Source of the DNA: RGIG4140 sp045532865
GTDB lineage: Bacteria > Pseudomonadota > Alphaproteobacteria > CAAHEQ01 > UBA3637
Length of the DNA stretch: 46,050 nt
Assembly: GCA_045532865.1 (NCBI GenBank)
Contig: JAZSGT010000019.1
Coordinates: 1-46,050, forward strand
Direction of reading: 5' to 3'
Part shown: in pieces, positions 32,362-41,051 of the stretch
Position numbering within the stretch: position 1 is the stretch's first letter
How the letters are laid out: each line of letters begins with the position of its first letter
Translations under genes and position numbers: made by a program
Notes under the pieces: generated by a model
Databases searched by the model: none
What the model was told of the DNA's origin: nothing
The model's input: only the letters and a program-made list of their open reading frames with translations

Positions 32362-33777
32362 TTAATCTTTAACTTCATAAGCTCGATAAGTTGGATAATC
32401 TAAAGAAAGCTCCCACAATTTTGTTGCTTTTTCTTCAGCGACTTTTATTTTCTGCACTTTGTTATGTTCACCCATGGCAAGGATATAGGTATCTTCAGCT
32501 GTTTGATAAACGGATCCCATGGTGTCTGTTTGAAAATCAAGAGGAATAGAAACAGCGTTCAAGATTTTTTTGTTTTTTTCATCAAGTTTAAATTTTAAAA
32601 TTCGGCTATGAGGTAGATTAGGACTCTTCTCAATTCTTTTTGCAAAAAAAGAAGATTGATTATCAAAAAGCATAAGGTTCCCTTCTTTATCAAAAGAAAG
32701 GCTATGCTGGCCATAAAAACGGTGTTCTTCATCCAGTTTAAAGTCATCCCCAGGGCCACCCAATGTCCACATAATATCTCCCGTTTTTCTGTTAATTTTG
32801 AGGATGCTTGAAATACCGGCGCAAGAAATAATCAAATTATTATCTTTTGAATCAACAATAATCGAATTAAAGTGCATGTAATCATTATATGTTCTGGAAT
32901 TATCAGGGGGTTTAAAATAAGTATATAAATGGGGATAATCGGAACTGACCCAATCAAAAATGACTTTTCCATCTTTAATTTCTTGAAGCACAGTTTGGGC
33001 AACAAAGGTGGGCTCTTCTGTTTCAGGATGAAGAATTTCAGTTTCATGATAGGCTGAGAGAATATAATGATTTTTGTTTAGAATGAGTGAATCATGATTT
33101 TCAACATAAAGTTCCGGGTGTTTATCTGTTTTTTCAAGTTTTAAAAAGTCAACAATATTGAAATTTTTATCCAATACTACAAGACTTCCTCCAAGGTAAT
33201 AAGCAGGAGGAACAGGTCTTTCTTGTATCATATAGGTGTACATTTTTTCACCGTTTAAAAGTTTTGTTTGTCTAAAATTAGAGGCGCATTGTTCAATGCG
33301 TGAACGCCTGTAATAAAGCAGATCTCCTTTTTCAGAAATGATGTATTGAAATGAGAGTTGATTACAGTAAGGGTCAAAGGGTGTTACTAAAATTTGATTG
33401 TTTGTGCTTTGAGTTGAAAAGTGTTTAAGTGAAAAAGAGGGGTATTTTTCTGGGAATAAGTGAAGTGTTATTTCTTTTCCATTTATTTTTATTTGTAGTT
33501 TTGAATTTTTTTCTATTTTATCAATATTAACTTCTTTTTTGGTGTCACCAACTTGAATAATGTTGGGCTTTAGTGTCGAAACAGAAGTTACAAAATAATT
33601 AGTTTCATCTGTTGTAAAAGGGGGAGAGAGTTCTTCATTATTAAATAAAACAGCACTATTACTCCCCGGGTTTTGCAAATTAACATCTTGAAAATTAAGG
33701 TTTTTTTCTTCGTTTCTTATGTGTTGAAAAATGATGAATAAACTTGTAATTAATAAAAGAAATTTAACTTTTAACAT
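32362..33777 (-). CDS. Arylsulfotransferase-like protein 1 (conserved Arg replaced)
   Basis: The 471 residues begin with a membrane anchor or signal (about 3-20). The body is a beta-propeller of the arylsulfotransferase (ASST) type: VENHDSLIL with His228, DYMHFNSIIVDS with His302, TGDIMWTLGGPGDDF, and FYGQHSLSFD with His358. These match the three active-site histidines of AssT. The Arg that follows the second His by 18 residues in AssT and in the other copy here is Ala320 (IISCAGISS). This copy may therefore bind rather than transfer sulfate, or be specialised. AGGAT precedes the ATG. It is the last gene of the seven-gene operon. Confidence 0.82.
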   Translation of the reverse strand: MLKVKFLLLITSLFIIFQHIRNEEKNLNFQDVNLQNPGSNSAVLFNNEELSPPFTTDETNYFVTSVSTLKPNIIQVGDTKKEVNIDKIEKNSKLQIKINGKEITLHLFPEKYPSFSLKHFSTQSTNNQILVTPFDPYCNQLSFQYIISEKGDLLYYRRSRIEQCASNFRQTKLLNGEKMYTYMIQERPVPPAYYLGGSLVVLDKNFNIVDFLKLEKTDKHPELYVENHDSLILNKNHYILSAYHETEILHPETEEPTFVAQTVLQEIKDGKVIFDWVSSDYPHLYTYFKPPDNSRTYNDYMHFNSIIVDSKDNNLIISCAGISSILKINRKTGDIMWTLGGPGDDFKLDEEHRFYGQHSLSFDKEGNLMLFDNQSSFFAKRIEKSPNLPHSRILKFKLDEKNKKILNAVSIPLDFQTDTMGSVYQTAEDTYILAMGEHNKVQKIKVAEEKATKLWELSLDYPTYRAYEVKD

Positions 33778-33784
33778 TTTTATC

Positions 33785-34231
33785 CTATTGAATTTTTTGA
33801 TCCATATAGTAAAGAGTAGGGGTTTTTGTTAACTCTTCTATTGGTACTTCAAATAAGAGGTGTCCTGTGTGAGAGCCTTTTCTAATTTTTAATTTTGTGA
33901 AAGGGCGAATGTTGTAATCAAGCAAAAAACCATCTTCTTTGATTCTTGAATAGGTTTTTCCATTTACTTTAATTGTAAAATCAAGAGAATTTAATGGGGT
34001 GATAGTAGTATCTTGATTGCTGGCAGATATTCTCACCAAAACAAATTTATGCCCCTTGGTTGGTAAATTTTCAAAGTCATGTAAAATATTATCCCCTGTA
34101 TAGAGTTGGAGCTCCTCTGTTTTTGCAAATTTTTCAAACGTATTAATCGCTTCTTGCTTGATTTGCCACTCAGCTATTGCTGAAAATGAAAAAAAGAGTA
34201 GAGTGATACATGAAAGGATTGAAAATTTCAT
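33785..34231 (-). CDS. Secreted DUF4352-like protein
   Basis: The 148 residues begin with a clear signal peptide cleaved after SAIA (about residue 20). The rest resembles the immunoglobulin-like DUF4352 family: KGHKFVLVRISASNQDTTI, LDFTIKVNGKTYSR, and a late GHLLFEVPIEELTKTPTLYY. Such domains often bind other secreted proteins or ligands. It lies seven bases upstream of the first arylsulfotransferase-like gene and one base after cysN, so it is most likely a periplasmic partner of the sulfotransferases. No catalytic residues are evident. Confidence 0.72.
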   Translation of the reverse strand: MKFSILSCITLLFFSFSAIAEWQIKQEAINTFEKFAKTEELQLYTGDNILHDFENLPTKGHKFVLVRISASNQDTTITPLNSLDFTIKVNGKTYSRIKEDGFLLDYNIRPFTKLKIRKGSHTGHLLFEVPIEELTKTPTLYYMDQKIQ

Positions 34232-34232
34232 C

Positions 34233-35603
34233 TTATTTCTCCTGATTAAGATTAATTAAAATGCAATTGTGAGATATTTTTTGGGGTTCTGTTTCGGTTA
34301 AACAGATAGTTGATGACCCTTGATCATTGAGGTATTTTGCAAGCAACATTAATTCAGGTGATTTTAAATAGCTTACATCAGATTCATCCAAAATAAAAGG
34401 GGCAGGTTGGAATTGATTTTTAATTTCCAACGCTTTTTCGATACGTTTTAAATGACTTCCACCATAAATGATATAGTTAACGGTTGTGTTTTTAGGCAAA
34501 ATTTCTTTTTGATTATTTTTAAAAACGGCACAACCGAGCGTTTTTTTCGTCACTTCATCAATGAAAATGCCAAATCCATTTTGCTTGACATCTTCAATAT
34601 TGTTAAAAACAATTTCACCATCTAATTCTAAAGAAGAAGGCGTTAATTGAATTACTCTTTTGATAGAAGAGCCATGTTTAAATAACATGGAAGGGGTCTT
34701 TTTATCAAAAAAGATACTTTTGCAAGAAATTTTGTTTGAAATTAGAACAGGGGTGTTTGTGATACAATCTCCTTTAGATATATCAACATTTTCTAAAATA
34801 TTAAAACATCCATTATCGAATTGTTTTGTGATTGTAATAGGCGTATTTTGTGGATATACTGTGAGTTTTTCATTTTCTAAAATAGTATTTTTAAACACAG
34901 ATTTGGCGTAATAATATCTTGTGTTTTTAAAAAGTTTTGAATTTAAAATATGTAGTATCTGTTTTTGATTTTTTTCTTGTTCTTCAATGTGATAAATGGC
35001 GAAGTTGTACAAACACTTTAACACACAATCCGTATTAAAACCTGTGACAGCACTGACAGGAACAATTTCATAATTAAACGTATAATTGTTGAGCAGATTT
35101 TTCACGTCCTCTTCAAGAGATTTGATTTCTTTTAAATCATTTTTATCCTTGTCGTTTTTTAATAAATCAATTTTTGTCAAACAAACTAAAATGTTTTTAA
35201 TATTGAATAAATTACAAATTTCAATATGCTTAAGTGTTTGTGGTTTAATCCCTTTTGTAGAATCAATCACCACAATAGCTGTATTTACTTCTGCTGCAGC
35301 AATAGCCATATTTTTTGTATATTGCTCATGCCCAGGGCAATCAAGAATATGAAAGCGAATATCCCTATAATCAAAAAAACGGTGAGCAATATCAATTGTA
35401 ATTTGTTGTTCACGTTCTGATAATAAACCATCTAATAACATGGCAAGTTCAATTCTATCAGACCCATTTTTTTTAGACGCTTTTAATGCATCTTCCAATT
35501 GGTCTTTTTTGACATTATTGGTATCAAGAAGTAATCGACCAATCAGTGTGGATTTTCCGTCATCTACATTTCCACAACAAATAAATTTAAACACACTTTT
35601 CAT
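34233..35603 (-). CDS. cysN: Sulfate adenylyltransferase subunit 1 (CysN-like) with degenerate APS-kinase-like tail
   Basis: CysN is the GTPase that drives CysD-catalysed APS synthesis from ATP and sulfate. Of 456 residues, 1-215 are the G domain: GNVDDGKST (11-19), SEREQQITID with Gln where CysN usually has Gly, DCPGHE, and T143-K-I-D146 where NKxD is usual. Domains II-III follow. Residues about 368-456 lie after the normal end of CysN and resemble a shrunken APS kinase: GGSHLKR at the P-loop, LDESDV for LDGDNVR, and LLAKYLNDQG for the VAKLMADAG helix. It overlaps cysD by one base (TAATG). Confidence 0.88.
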   Translation of the reverse strand: MKSVFKFICCGNVDDGKSTLIGRLLLDTNNVKKDQLEDALKASKKNGSDRIELAMLLDGLLSEREQQITIDIAHRFFDYRDIRFHILDCPGHEQYTKNMAIAAAEVNTAIVVIDSTKGIKPQTLKHIEICNLFNIKNILVCLTKIDLLKNDKDKNDLKEIKSLEEDVKNLLNNYTFNYEIVPVSAVTGFNTDCVLKCLYNFAIYHIEEQEKNQKQILHILNSKLFKNTRYYYAKSVFKNTILENEKLTVYPQNTPITITKQFDNGCFNILENVDISKGDCITNTPVLISNKISCKSIFFDKKTPSMLFKHGSSIKRVIQLTPSSLELDGEIVFNNIEDVKQNGFGIFIDEVTKKTLGCAVFKNNQKEILPKNTTVNYIIYGGSHLKRIEKALEIKNQFQPAPFILDESDVSYLKSPELMLLAKYLNDQGSSTICLTETEPQKISHNCILINLNQEK

Positions 35604-36460
35604 TAAAAATAACCATCCTTTTTCTTCTTTTCCATAGAGCCTTCTGTATCGTAGTCGATAATTCTTGTGATACGCTCTGTATATTGGGTTTGCTTTAGTT
35701 CGGCAATAATTGCATCAATCGTTGTTGCATCAGATAGAACAGCTCCGGTGAGGGGATAACAACCAAGCGTTCTAAATCTTACCTTTTTAAGTTCTCCAGT
35801 TTCATTTTCTGTTGCAATCATCATACCAGAAGGAAGCGTTTGAACCCGTCTTTTCTTTGCAAAATACAAGGGGACAATATCAATTTCTTCTTGCTTGATA
35901 TATTCCCAAATGTCAAGTTCGGTCCAGTTTGAAAGAGGAAATACCCTCAAAGATGTTTTTTGTGTGAAAAATGTATTGTAAAGGGGTGAAATTTCAGGAT
36001 TTTGATTCCTTGGATCCCATTTGTGATATTCATTTCTAACAGAAACCATTCTTTCTTTTGCACGTGATTTTTCTTCATCTCTTCTAGATCCACCAAAGGC
36101 AATTTTAATATCATATAAATTAATAGCTTGTTTGAGTGCTTCTGTTTTCATAACATCTGTGTATAAAGGACCATCTGTAAATGGGTTTAAATTCTTTGGA
36201 TTTTTATACACAATCAACTCAATATCTTTTTGAATTTTGTTGCGAAATTCGTACATTTCCTTAAATTTCCACCCTGTATCAATATGTATGAATTTGACTG
36301 GAATGGGAAAAGGGTGAAAAGCCTTTTTAAACAAATGCAATAGGCAAGAAGAGTCTTTCCCAATTGAATAAAAAACAATTTGCCTTTCAATGTCGTTTGA
36401 AAAAACAACATCTCTAATTAAATCAATAGCTTCTGCTTCTAATATTTTTAAGTGATTCAT
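35603..36460 (-). CDS. cysD: Sulfate adenylyltransferase subunit 2
   Basis: CysD joins ATP and sulfate to form APS in complex with CysN. The 285 residues hold the PP-loop YSIGKDSSCLLHL, FGGSRRDEEKSRAKER, SNWTELDIWEYI, FRTLGCYPLTGAV and the conserved end GSMEKKKKDGYF. All family motifs seem intact, unlike in CysN. It starts right next to the stop of the TauE-like gene, and its stop overlaps the cysN start, so the operon is translationally coupled. No cysH, cysC, cysIJ or cysG is nearby, so reduction to sulfide is not encoded here. Confidence 0.95.
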   Translation of the reverse strand: MNHLKILEAEAIDLIRDVVFSNDIERQIVFYSIGKDSSCLLHLFKKAFHPFPIPVKFIHIDTGWKFKEMYEFRNKIQKDIELIVYKNPKNLNPFTDGPLYTDVMKTEALKQAINLYDIKIAFGGSRRDEEKSRAKERMVSVRNEYHKWDPRNQNPEISPLYNTFFTQKTSLRVFPLSNWTELDIWEYIKQEEIDIVPLYFAKKRRVQTLPSGMMIATENETGELKKVRFRTLGCYPLTGAVLSDATTIDAIIAELKQTQYTERITRIIDYDTEGSMEKKKKDGYF

Positions 36461-37201
36461 TTATAACTCATAAAAAAGTGTAATTAGTGTAATAATATTG
36501 GTGATGATAATAATACAACCGACTAATTTAATCAATACCATTGGATTAATTTTTTTAACAATATAAGCTGCAAATGGAGCAGCAATAACACTTCCTAATA
36601 TGAGACCTACAACAATATTGAAAGAAGTCAATCCGATAGCTGAAAAGAAAATGGCAGATTGAGAAAGGGTAACAAAAAATTCAGTCAGATTAACAGTTCC
36701 GATGGTCTTGTGGGGAATATGCCCTCTTGAAATAAGTGTTCCAGTTACAATTGGACCCCAGCCCCCTCCAGCTGCAGCATCACAAAATCCACCAACTATG
36801 CCCAGAAGTTTAAATCGTTTAAATGATTTTGTTTTCTTTTTAATGTGTTGTTTTAAAAGAATATATATTCCAAGTCCAATTAAATAAGAGGCAACAATTG
36901 GTTTTAAAATTTGATCATTCACATGGGTGAGCATTGCTGCCCCAATGAGGGCTCCAAGAACGCCGGGGAATATGATTTTTTTTAATAATTTAAAATCAAC
37001 ATTTTTAAATGATAAATGCGAGAGGCCAGAGGCAAGCGTTGTGAAAATTTCAGAAAAATGAATGCTGGCACTTGAAACCAATAATGGAACGCCATTTAAA
37101 GTAAATATGGAGGCTAAAATTGTTCCATAGGCCATACCAATACATCCATCAATAATACTTGCAAAAAATCCAAGTACGCTAAAAAGAATAATTTCACTCA
37201 T
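36461..37201 (-). CDS. TauE/SafE-family anion permease
   Basis: A 246-residue membrane protein with about eight helices in two halves. Family motifs appear as GFFASIIDGCIGMAYGTILA near the start and GGFCDAAAGGGWGPIVTGTL in the middle. TauE/SafE proteins move sulfite, sulfoacetate, sulfolactate or sulfate in known cases. Its place between a secreted sulfotransferase and cysD makes a sulfur oxyanion the likely substrate; the direction of transport cannot be told. Its start overlaps the assT-like stop by one base (TAATG). Confidence 0.9.
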   Translation of the reverse strand: MSEIILFSVLGFFASIIDGCIGMAYGTILASIFTLNGVPLLVSSASIHFSEIFTTLASGLSHLSFKNVDFKLLKKIIFPGVLGALIGAAMLTHVNDQILKPIVASYLIGLGIYILLKQHIKKKTKSFKRFKLLGIVGGFCDAAAGGGWGPIVTGTLISRGHIPHKTIGTVNLTEFFVTLSQSAIFFSAIGLTSFNIVVGLILGSVIAAPFAAYIVKKINPMVLIKLVGCIIIITNIITLITLFYEL

Positions 37202-38739
37202 TATTTTAAATCCTCATTTTGATAAAATGAAAATGGCATCAGCCCATAAAAGTATGTTTCCCCACCACGATAAAGAGTGGCTTCAAAAAGTTTTTCATGT
37301 GTGGTTAAATCATAGCGAATGAGTTTTCCTGTGGCTAGACCTTGTTGATAATTATCTTTAACAATGCTTAAATAAACGGTTACTTCATTTTCATTAGGAT
37401 TGTATAAAACACTTGAACCAGATTCTGAGTGATGGGCAAGGGGTTCAAACCAAAGGCTTTGAATGGTTTTATTCTTTTCATCTACTTTAAAAACCTGAGC
37501 ATTAGAAAGAGGTGTTGTTGCTATTGTTTTATCATACAAAGGACCGGAGTTATCAAAAATGCTATAAACTCCATTTCCAAGTGTTTTGGCATCATGGGTT
37601 TTTGTTGGCCATTTAAAATCTGGATAGCTTTGTGTCCCTTGTTGAACGCTATCAGGTAAGGCATCTCCCATTTTATCTAAGGCAGTGAGGAGTTTGTTTG
37701 AAAGATCTGGCCCAGAACCATTTCGACCTGATTTTTCAAATCCTTTATGTGGCGCGATAACAAAATCAAGTTCTTTTGTTTTTTCATTTACTTTAATAAG
37801 CCCAACGTGACGACAAGAAACGACAATGCTTTCATCCTCACTGTTATAATCAACTGAATTGATGTGACACCAATTGTTTAACCCATAATTTTGAGTGTCA
37901 GACTTAATAATAACAGACCGATCTGGGTTTAAGAGTTGAGCTAAATCAATTTTGTTGACCATTTTGCCTGTTTGATAATCAAGCTCAATTACAAATTCTC
38001 GTTGAGTTTGAGCTTCTTGATTGCCAATCGTTGCTCTTTGGTCATCAAATGAACCAATAACAAGAAAGTTTTTGTTCGGTTTTTGTGTTAACCCGTGGGT
38101 GAAAGAGGTAAAGTTTTCTGGATAGGTGTAAGTCTTTTCTTTTTTTCCTAACATATTATATTGTATGAGCCCTTTATTCCTATCTTCTCCAACAAATGAG
38201 CCGTTTAGAAAATAAAGCATCTCATATTCAGGTTTAAAATCAAGACGAATAGTTCCATTCTCATCAAAAACAATGCCCCCATGCAAATAATGATATTTTG
38301 TTTTTTCATCTTTCTTATTTGTGATGGTAAATAAAGCTCTTTTATCAGTCTTTTTTGTAGGAATTGAAAGAGTTGTTGTTTGACTTGTGCCGTCTTTGTA
38401 TTTAGCTGTGAGCAAAACTTTGTTGTTTGAATTAGGATAAAGCCCTAAAACTGGAATTTCATGTTCTTTTTTATATTCAGAAAATGTATGTGTTATCTCA
38501 GGTTTTCCCTTATTTGAAAGAACTTGAAGTTCAATTTGTGCTTCTTGTTTAGTTGGAAATTTCACAAGGGCCGAAAGAGGATTTCGATTATATGGATTTT
38601 GAAGAACAAATGGCTCATCAAATGTATATTCCAGTTCTTCATACATATTGTTAATTTCAATTTCTCTATTTTGATCAATTTCAAGTGCGAAACTTGAACA
38701 ACTGATGAAACAAAGTAAAAGTGAAAATTTTAATTTCAT
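37201..38739 (-). CDS. Arylsulfate sulfotransferase-like protein 2 (AssT type)
   Basis: AssT moves sulfate from one phenolic sulfate to another phenol in the periplasm without PAPS. The 512 residues begin with a signal peptide (cut after about SSFA, 18). The AssT active-site set is visible: His215 (FTSFTHGL), His292 (WCHINSVDYN), Arg310 and His311 (VVSCRH, 18 residues after His292 as in E. coli AssT), and His382 in WPTKTHDAKTLGNG, the position of the sulfated histidine. SIFDNSGP follows. GAGG precedes the ATG. No dsbL/dsbI pair is adjacent, unlike in uropathogenic E. coli. Confidence 0.87.
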   Translation of the reverse strand: MKLKFSLLLCFISCSSFALEIDQNREIEINNMYEELEYTFDEPFVLQNPYNRNPLSALVKFPTKQEAQIELQVLSNKGKPEITHTFSEYKKEHEIPVLGLYPNSNNKVLLTAKYKDGTSQTTTLSIPTKKTDKRALFTITNKKDEKTKYHYLHGGIVFDENGTIRLDFKPEYEMLYFLNGSFVGEDRNKGLIQYNMLGKKEKTYTYPENFTSFTHGLTQKPNKNFLVIGSFDDQRATIGNQEAQTQREFVIELDYQTGKMVNKIDLAQLLNPDRSVIIKSDTQNYGLNNWCHINSVDYNSEDESIVVSCRHVGLIKVNEKTKELDFVIAPHKGFEKSGRNGSGPDLSNKLLTALDKMGDALPDSVQQGTQSYPDFKWPTKTHDAKTLGNGVYSIFDNSGPLYDKTIATTPLSNAQVFKVDEKNKTIQSLWFEPLAHHSESGSSVLYNPNENEVTVYLSIVKDNYQQGLATGKLIRYDLTTHEKLFEATLYRGGETYFYGLMPFSFYQNEDLK

Positions 38740-38741
38740 TT

Positions 38742-39305
38742 TTAATCCTCTTTAACGCACAATGCTTGCATAGTTGATGAATTTGATTTTGCCGTGTTGT
38801 AAACGGTTCCATCATTTAGGTCTGCATAATAGGCTTTCTCAGTATTCTCACTTTCTTCTAGCCAAAAAAAGCCTCTGTTACCATATTTTTCTTTAATCGG
38901 AAGGAATTTTTTGTTATCTAAGCAGCCAATACCTGTTTTTTCACAGTTAAAATCTTTACGTGTTGCTAATTTATAGCCCTTTTTTAATTGTGAACAAAAT
39001 GTATTTGCCTCATCCCAGTTGACAATTCCACCAGAAAGAACAAATGTTTTATCTTCAATTGTTACCTTTTGATGAATATCGATTTGCTTGAAGTTGGGGT
39101 CGCAATATCTGTTAGGAACGGTGTTCTTTTGAAAACAAATGCAAGCGCCAGTCCAAGAGCCTGCATATCCATTAAGGCATAAATCTGGTTCAAAAGCAGA
39201 AGTGATAATATGCATTCCTTGTGTTTGAGGGGATGAAATTTCTTCTGCACTTGCTAAAAATGTATGAAAAAAAGCAAAAAGAACAAAAAAATAGTTCTTT
39301 AACAT
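38742..39305 (-). CDS. Secreted Cys-rich protein with DUF1566/Lcl-like domain
   Basis: The 187 residues have a signal peptide (about 1-19, FFHTFLASA). A Cys-rich stretch follows (LCLNGYAGSWTGACICF, then NRYC). From about residue 95 a C-type-lectin-like DUF1566/Lcl domain is suggested by VNWDEANTFCSQLKKGYKLA, GFFWLEESENT and a closing MQALCVKED. Such domains bind ligands or lie on the surface. The ATG at 39305 follows GGGAG; a longer reading to 39455 overlaps rnd and lacks a site. This is the first gene of the seven-gene sulfur operon, 2 bases ahead of the AssT-like gene. Confidence 0.72.
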   Translation of the reverse strand: MLKNYFFVLFAFFHTFLASAEEISSPQTQGMHIITSAFEPDLCLNGYAGSWTGACICFQKNTVPNRYCDPNFKQIDIHQKVTIEDKTFVLSGGIVNWDEANTFCSQLKKGYKLATRKDFNCEKTGIGCLDNKKFLPIKEKYGNRGFFWLEESENTEKAYYADLNDGTVYNTAKSNSSTMQALCVKED

Positions 39306-39381
39306 CTGTGTCTCCCTAATAATTTTGCCTATGGTTGCATATTTAAATAAAGAATGCAAGAAAAAAATGAAGTGAAAATTT

Positions 39382-39411
39382 TTGTTGATTTTCGTTTTTT
39401 GATAGTATATA
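39382..39411 (+). promoter_or_regulatory. Possible promoter of the RNase D-like gene
   Basis: TTGTTG, 18-base spacer, TATATA in the 141-base gap that separates it from the divergent sulfur operon. I found no convincing promoter for the sulfur operon on the other strand. Confidence 0.4.
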
Positions 39412-39446
39412 AAGAATAAATATTTATCATAATTATGGGGTGTCAA

Positions 39447-40058
39447 ATGGCGCAAATATCAGTTTTTAAAGGTGATTTACCTGACTTTATCTCTTTTAAA
39501 AAAGAGGTGGCAATTGATACTGAAACAATGGGACTGAATCTTTTAAGAGATCGCCTTTGTTTGGTTCAGCTTTCTGATGGGGTTGGGAATGCTTATTTGG
39601 TTCAAATTATAAAGGGTGTTGACTGTCCAAATTTAAAAAAAGTGTTAACGGATAAAAAGATTTTAAAGATTTTTCATTTTGCAAGATTTGATGTGGCGAA
39701 GATTTTAAATGATTTAGGTGTTGAAGTTGCTCCTATTTATTGTACTAAAATTGCCTCAAAATTGGCAAGAACATCAACTTCTTCTCACAGTTTAAAATCA
39801 CTTTGTTCTGACTTGTTGGGTGTTGTACTTGAAAAAGAGCAACAAACATCTGATTGGGGCGTTGATGAACTCTCTCAAGCACAACAACAATATGCTGCAA
39901 ATGATGTGCTTTATCTTCATCAGTTGAAAGAAAAATTAGATCTTTTGCTTAAAAGAGAAGGGCGCTATGAATTAGCTTTGGCTTGTTTTTCTTTTATGTC
40001 AACACGTGCTAAATTAGATTTATCTTCTTTTGATGATCCAGATATTTTTGCCCATTAA
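39447..40058 (+). CDS. rnd: RNase D-like 3'-5' exonuclease (no HRDC domain)
   Basis: A DEDDy exonuclease that trims 3' ends of structured RNAs. The 203 residues include VAIDTETMGL (Exo I), IFHFARFDVAKIL (Exo II) and QYAANDVLYLHQL (Exo III with the Tyr). It is about half the length of E. coli RNase D because the HRDC domains are missing; this short form is common in alphaproteobacteria. I prefer the ATG at 39447, with a GGGGTG site; one at 39435 is also in frame, without a site. kdsD follows nine bases later. Confidence 0.88.
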   Translation: MAQISVFKGDLPDFISFKKEVAIDTETMGLNLLRDRLCLVQLSDGVGNAYLVQIIKGVDCPNLKKVLTDKKILKIFHFARFDVAKILNDLGVEVAPIYCTKIASKLARTSTSSHSLKSLCSDLLGVVLEKEQQTSDWGVDELSQAQQQYAANDVLYLHQLKEKLDLLLKREGRYELALACFSFMSTRAKLDLSSFDDPDIFAH

Positions 40059-40067
40059 GGAGGGAAA

Positions 40068-41039
40068 ATGAATAAAGAAGCGTTAATAAAAAGTGCTTGT
40101 CAAGTTATTGATAGAGAGATTTATGGGTTGCAAGTTTTAAAACAAAATTTTTCAGATGCATTTGTGCAAGCTGTTGAAAAGATGATGCAAATTAAAGGGC
40201 GTATCATTGTTTCTGGTATGGGTAAAAGTGGTCATATTGGTCAAAAAATTGCAGCAACGCTTGCATCAACAGGGACACCAGCCTTTTTTGTTCACCCAGG
40301 AGAAGCCAGTCATGGCGATTTAGGGATGATGACAAAAGATGACTTATTGTTGGCTATTTCGAACTCGGGTGAGAGCAAAGAAATGGCTGATATTATTTCA
40401 TATTCAAGACGTTTTGGAATCCCTATGATTGCAATTACAAGTGTGATGGAAAGTTCAATGGCAAGAGCTGCTGATTTGACACTTTTAATCCCAGATAAAA
40501 AAACAGCACCAGAGGCTTGTCCACTTGGCTTAGCTCCAACAACATCAACAACAACAACTTTGGCTGTGGGGGATGCTTTAGCCGTAGCTTTGATTGAACA
40601 AAAAGGCTTTTCTGTTGAAGAGTTTCATGATAGACACCCCGGTGGTAAACTTGGGAATGTTTTATTAAGAGGGCGAGATGTTATGGTTAAAGGAGAAGAA
40701 ATGCCTTTAGTTCTATCTTGTACGCCAATGTCAGAAGCTCTTGTTGTGATGACGGCAAAAAGTTGGGGCTGTTTAGGTGTTTTAAATGAGGCTGGTGAGC
40801 TAATTGGTATGATTACAGATGGGGACTTGCGCCGACATATGGGTAATGACTTGATTAATAAAACAGCTTTTGACATTATGACAAAAAATCCAAAAACAGT
40901 TGTAGGGGACATGCTTTGTGTTGAAGTGCTTCGATTGATGAATGAAAAGAAAATTACCAATCTTTTTGTTGTTGATGGAGATATGAAACCAATGGGGCTT
41001 TTAACCATGCATTTATTGTTGCAAGTTGGTGTTGCTTAA
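40068..41039 (+). CDS. kdsD: Arabinose-5-phosphate isomerase (KdsD/KpsF)
   Basis: It makes D-arabinose-5-phosphate from ribulose-5-phosphate for Kdo, the inner sugar of lipopolysaccharide. Residues about 35-185 are a SIS domain (IIVSGMGKSGHIGQKIAATL, AISNSGESKEMADI, and the catalytic-site HDRHPGGKLG). Two CBS domains follow (about 205-323: VMVKGEEMPLV, GMITDGDLRRHM, FDIMTKNPKTV). AAGGAGG precedes the ATG. It heads the lipopolysaccharide-transport genes lptCA and lptB, a conserved alphaproteobacterial block. Confidence 0.95.
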   Translation: MNKEALIKSACQVIDREIYGLQVLKQNFSDAFVQAVEKMMQIKGRIIVSGMGKSGHIGQKIAATLASTGTPAFFVHPGEASHGDLGMMTKDDLLLAISNSGESKEMADIISYSRRFGIPMIAITSVMESSMARAADLTLLIPDKKTAPEACPLGLAPTTSTTTTLAVGDALAVALIEQKGFSVEEFHDRHPGGKLGNVLLRGRDVMVKGEEMPLVLSCTPMSEALVVMTAKSWGCLGVLNEAGELIGMITDGDLRRHMGNDLINKTAFDIMTKNPKTVVGDMLCVEVLRLMNEKKITNLFVVDGDMKPMGLLTMHLLLQVGVA

Positions 41040-41051
41040 AAGGGGACTTTC

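Noticed and set aside
32362..39305. Sulfur operon as a plain cysteine-synthesis operon
   Set aside because: No cysH, cysIJ, cysG or O-acetylserine genes are present, and four of the seven products carry signal peptides or an N-terminal membrane anchor, which a pure assimilation operon would not need.
39306..39455. N-terminal extension of the Lcl-like secreted protein
   Set aside because: It would overlap the rnd start and bury the signal peptide; the GGGAG-ATG at 39305 is better.
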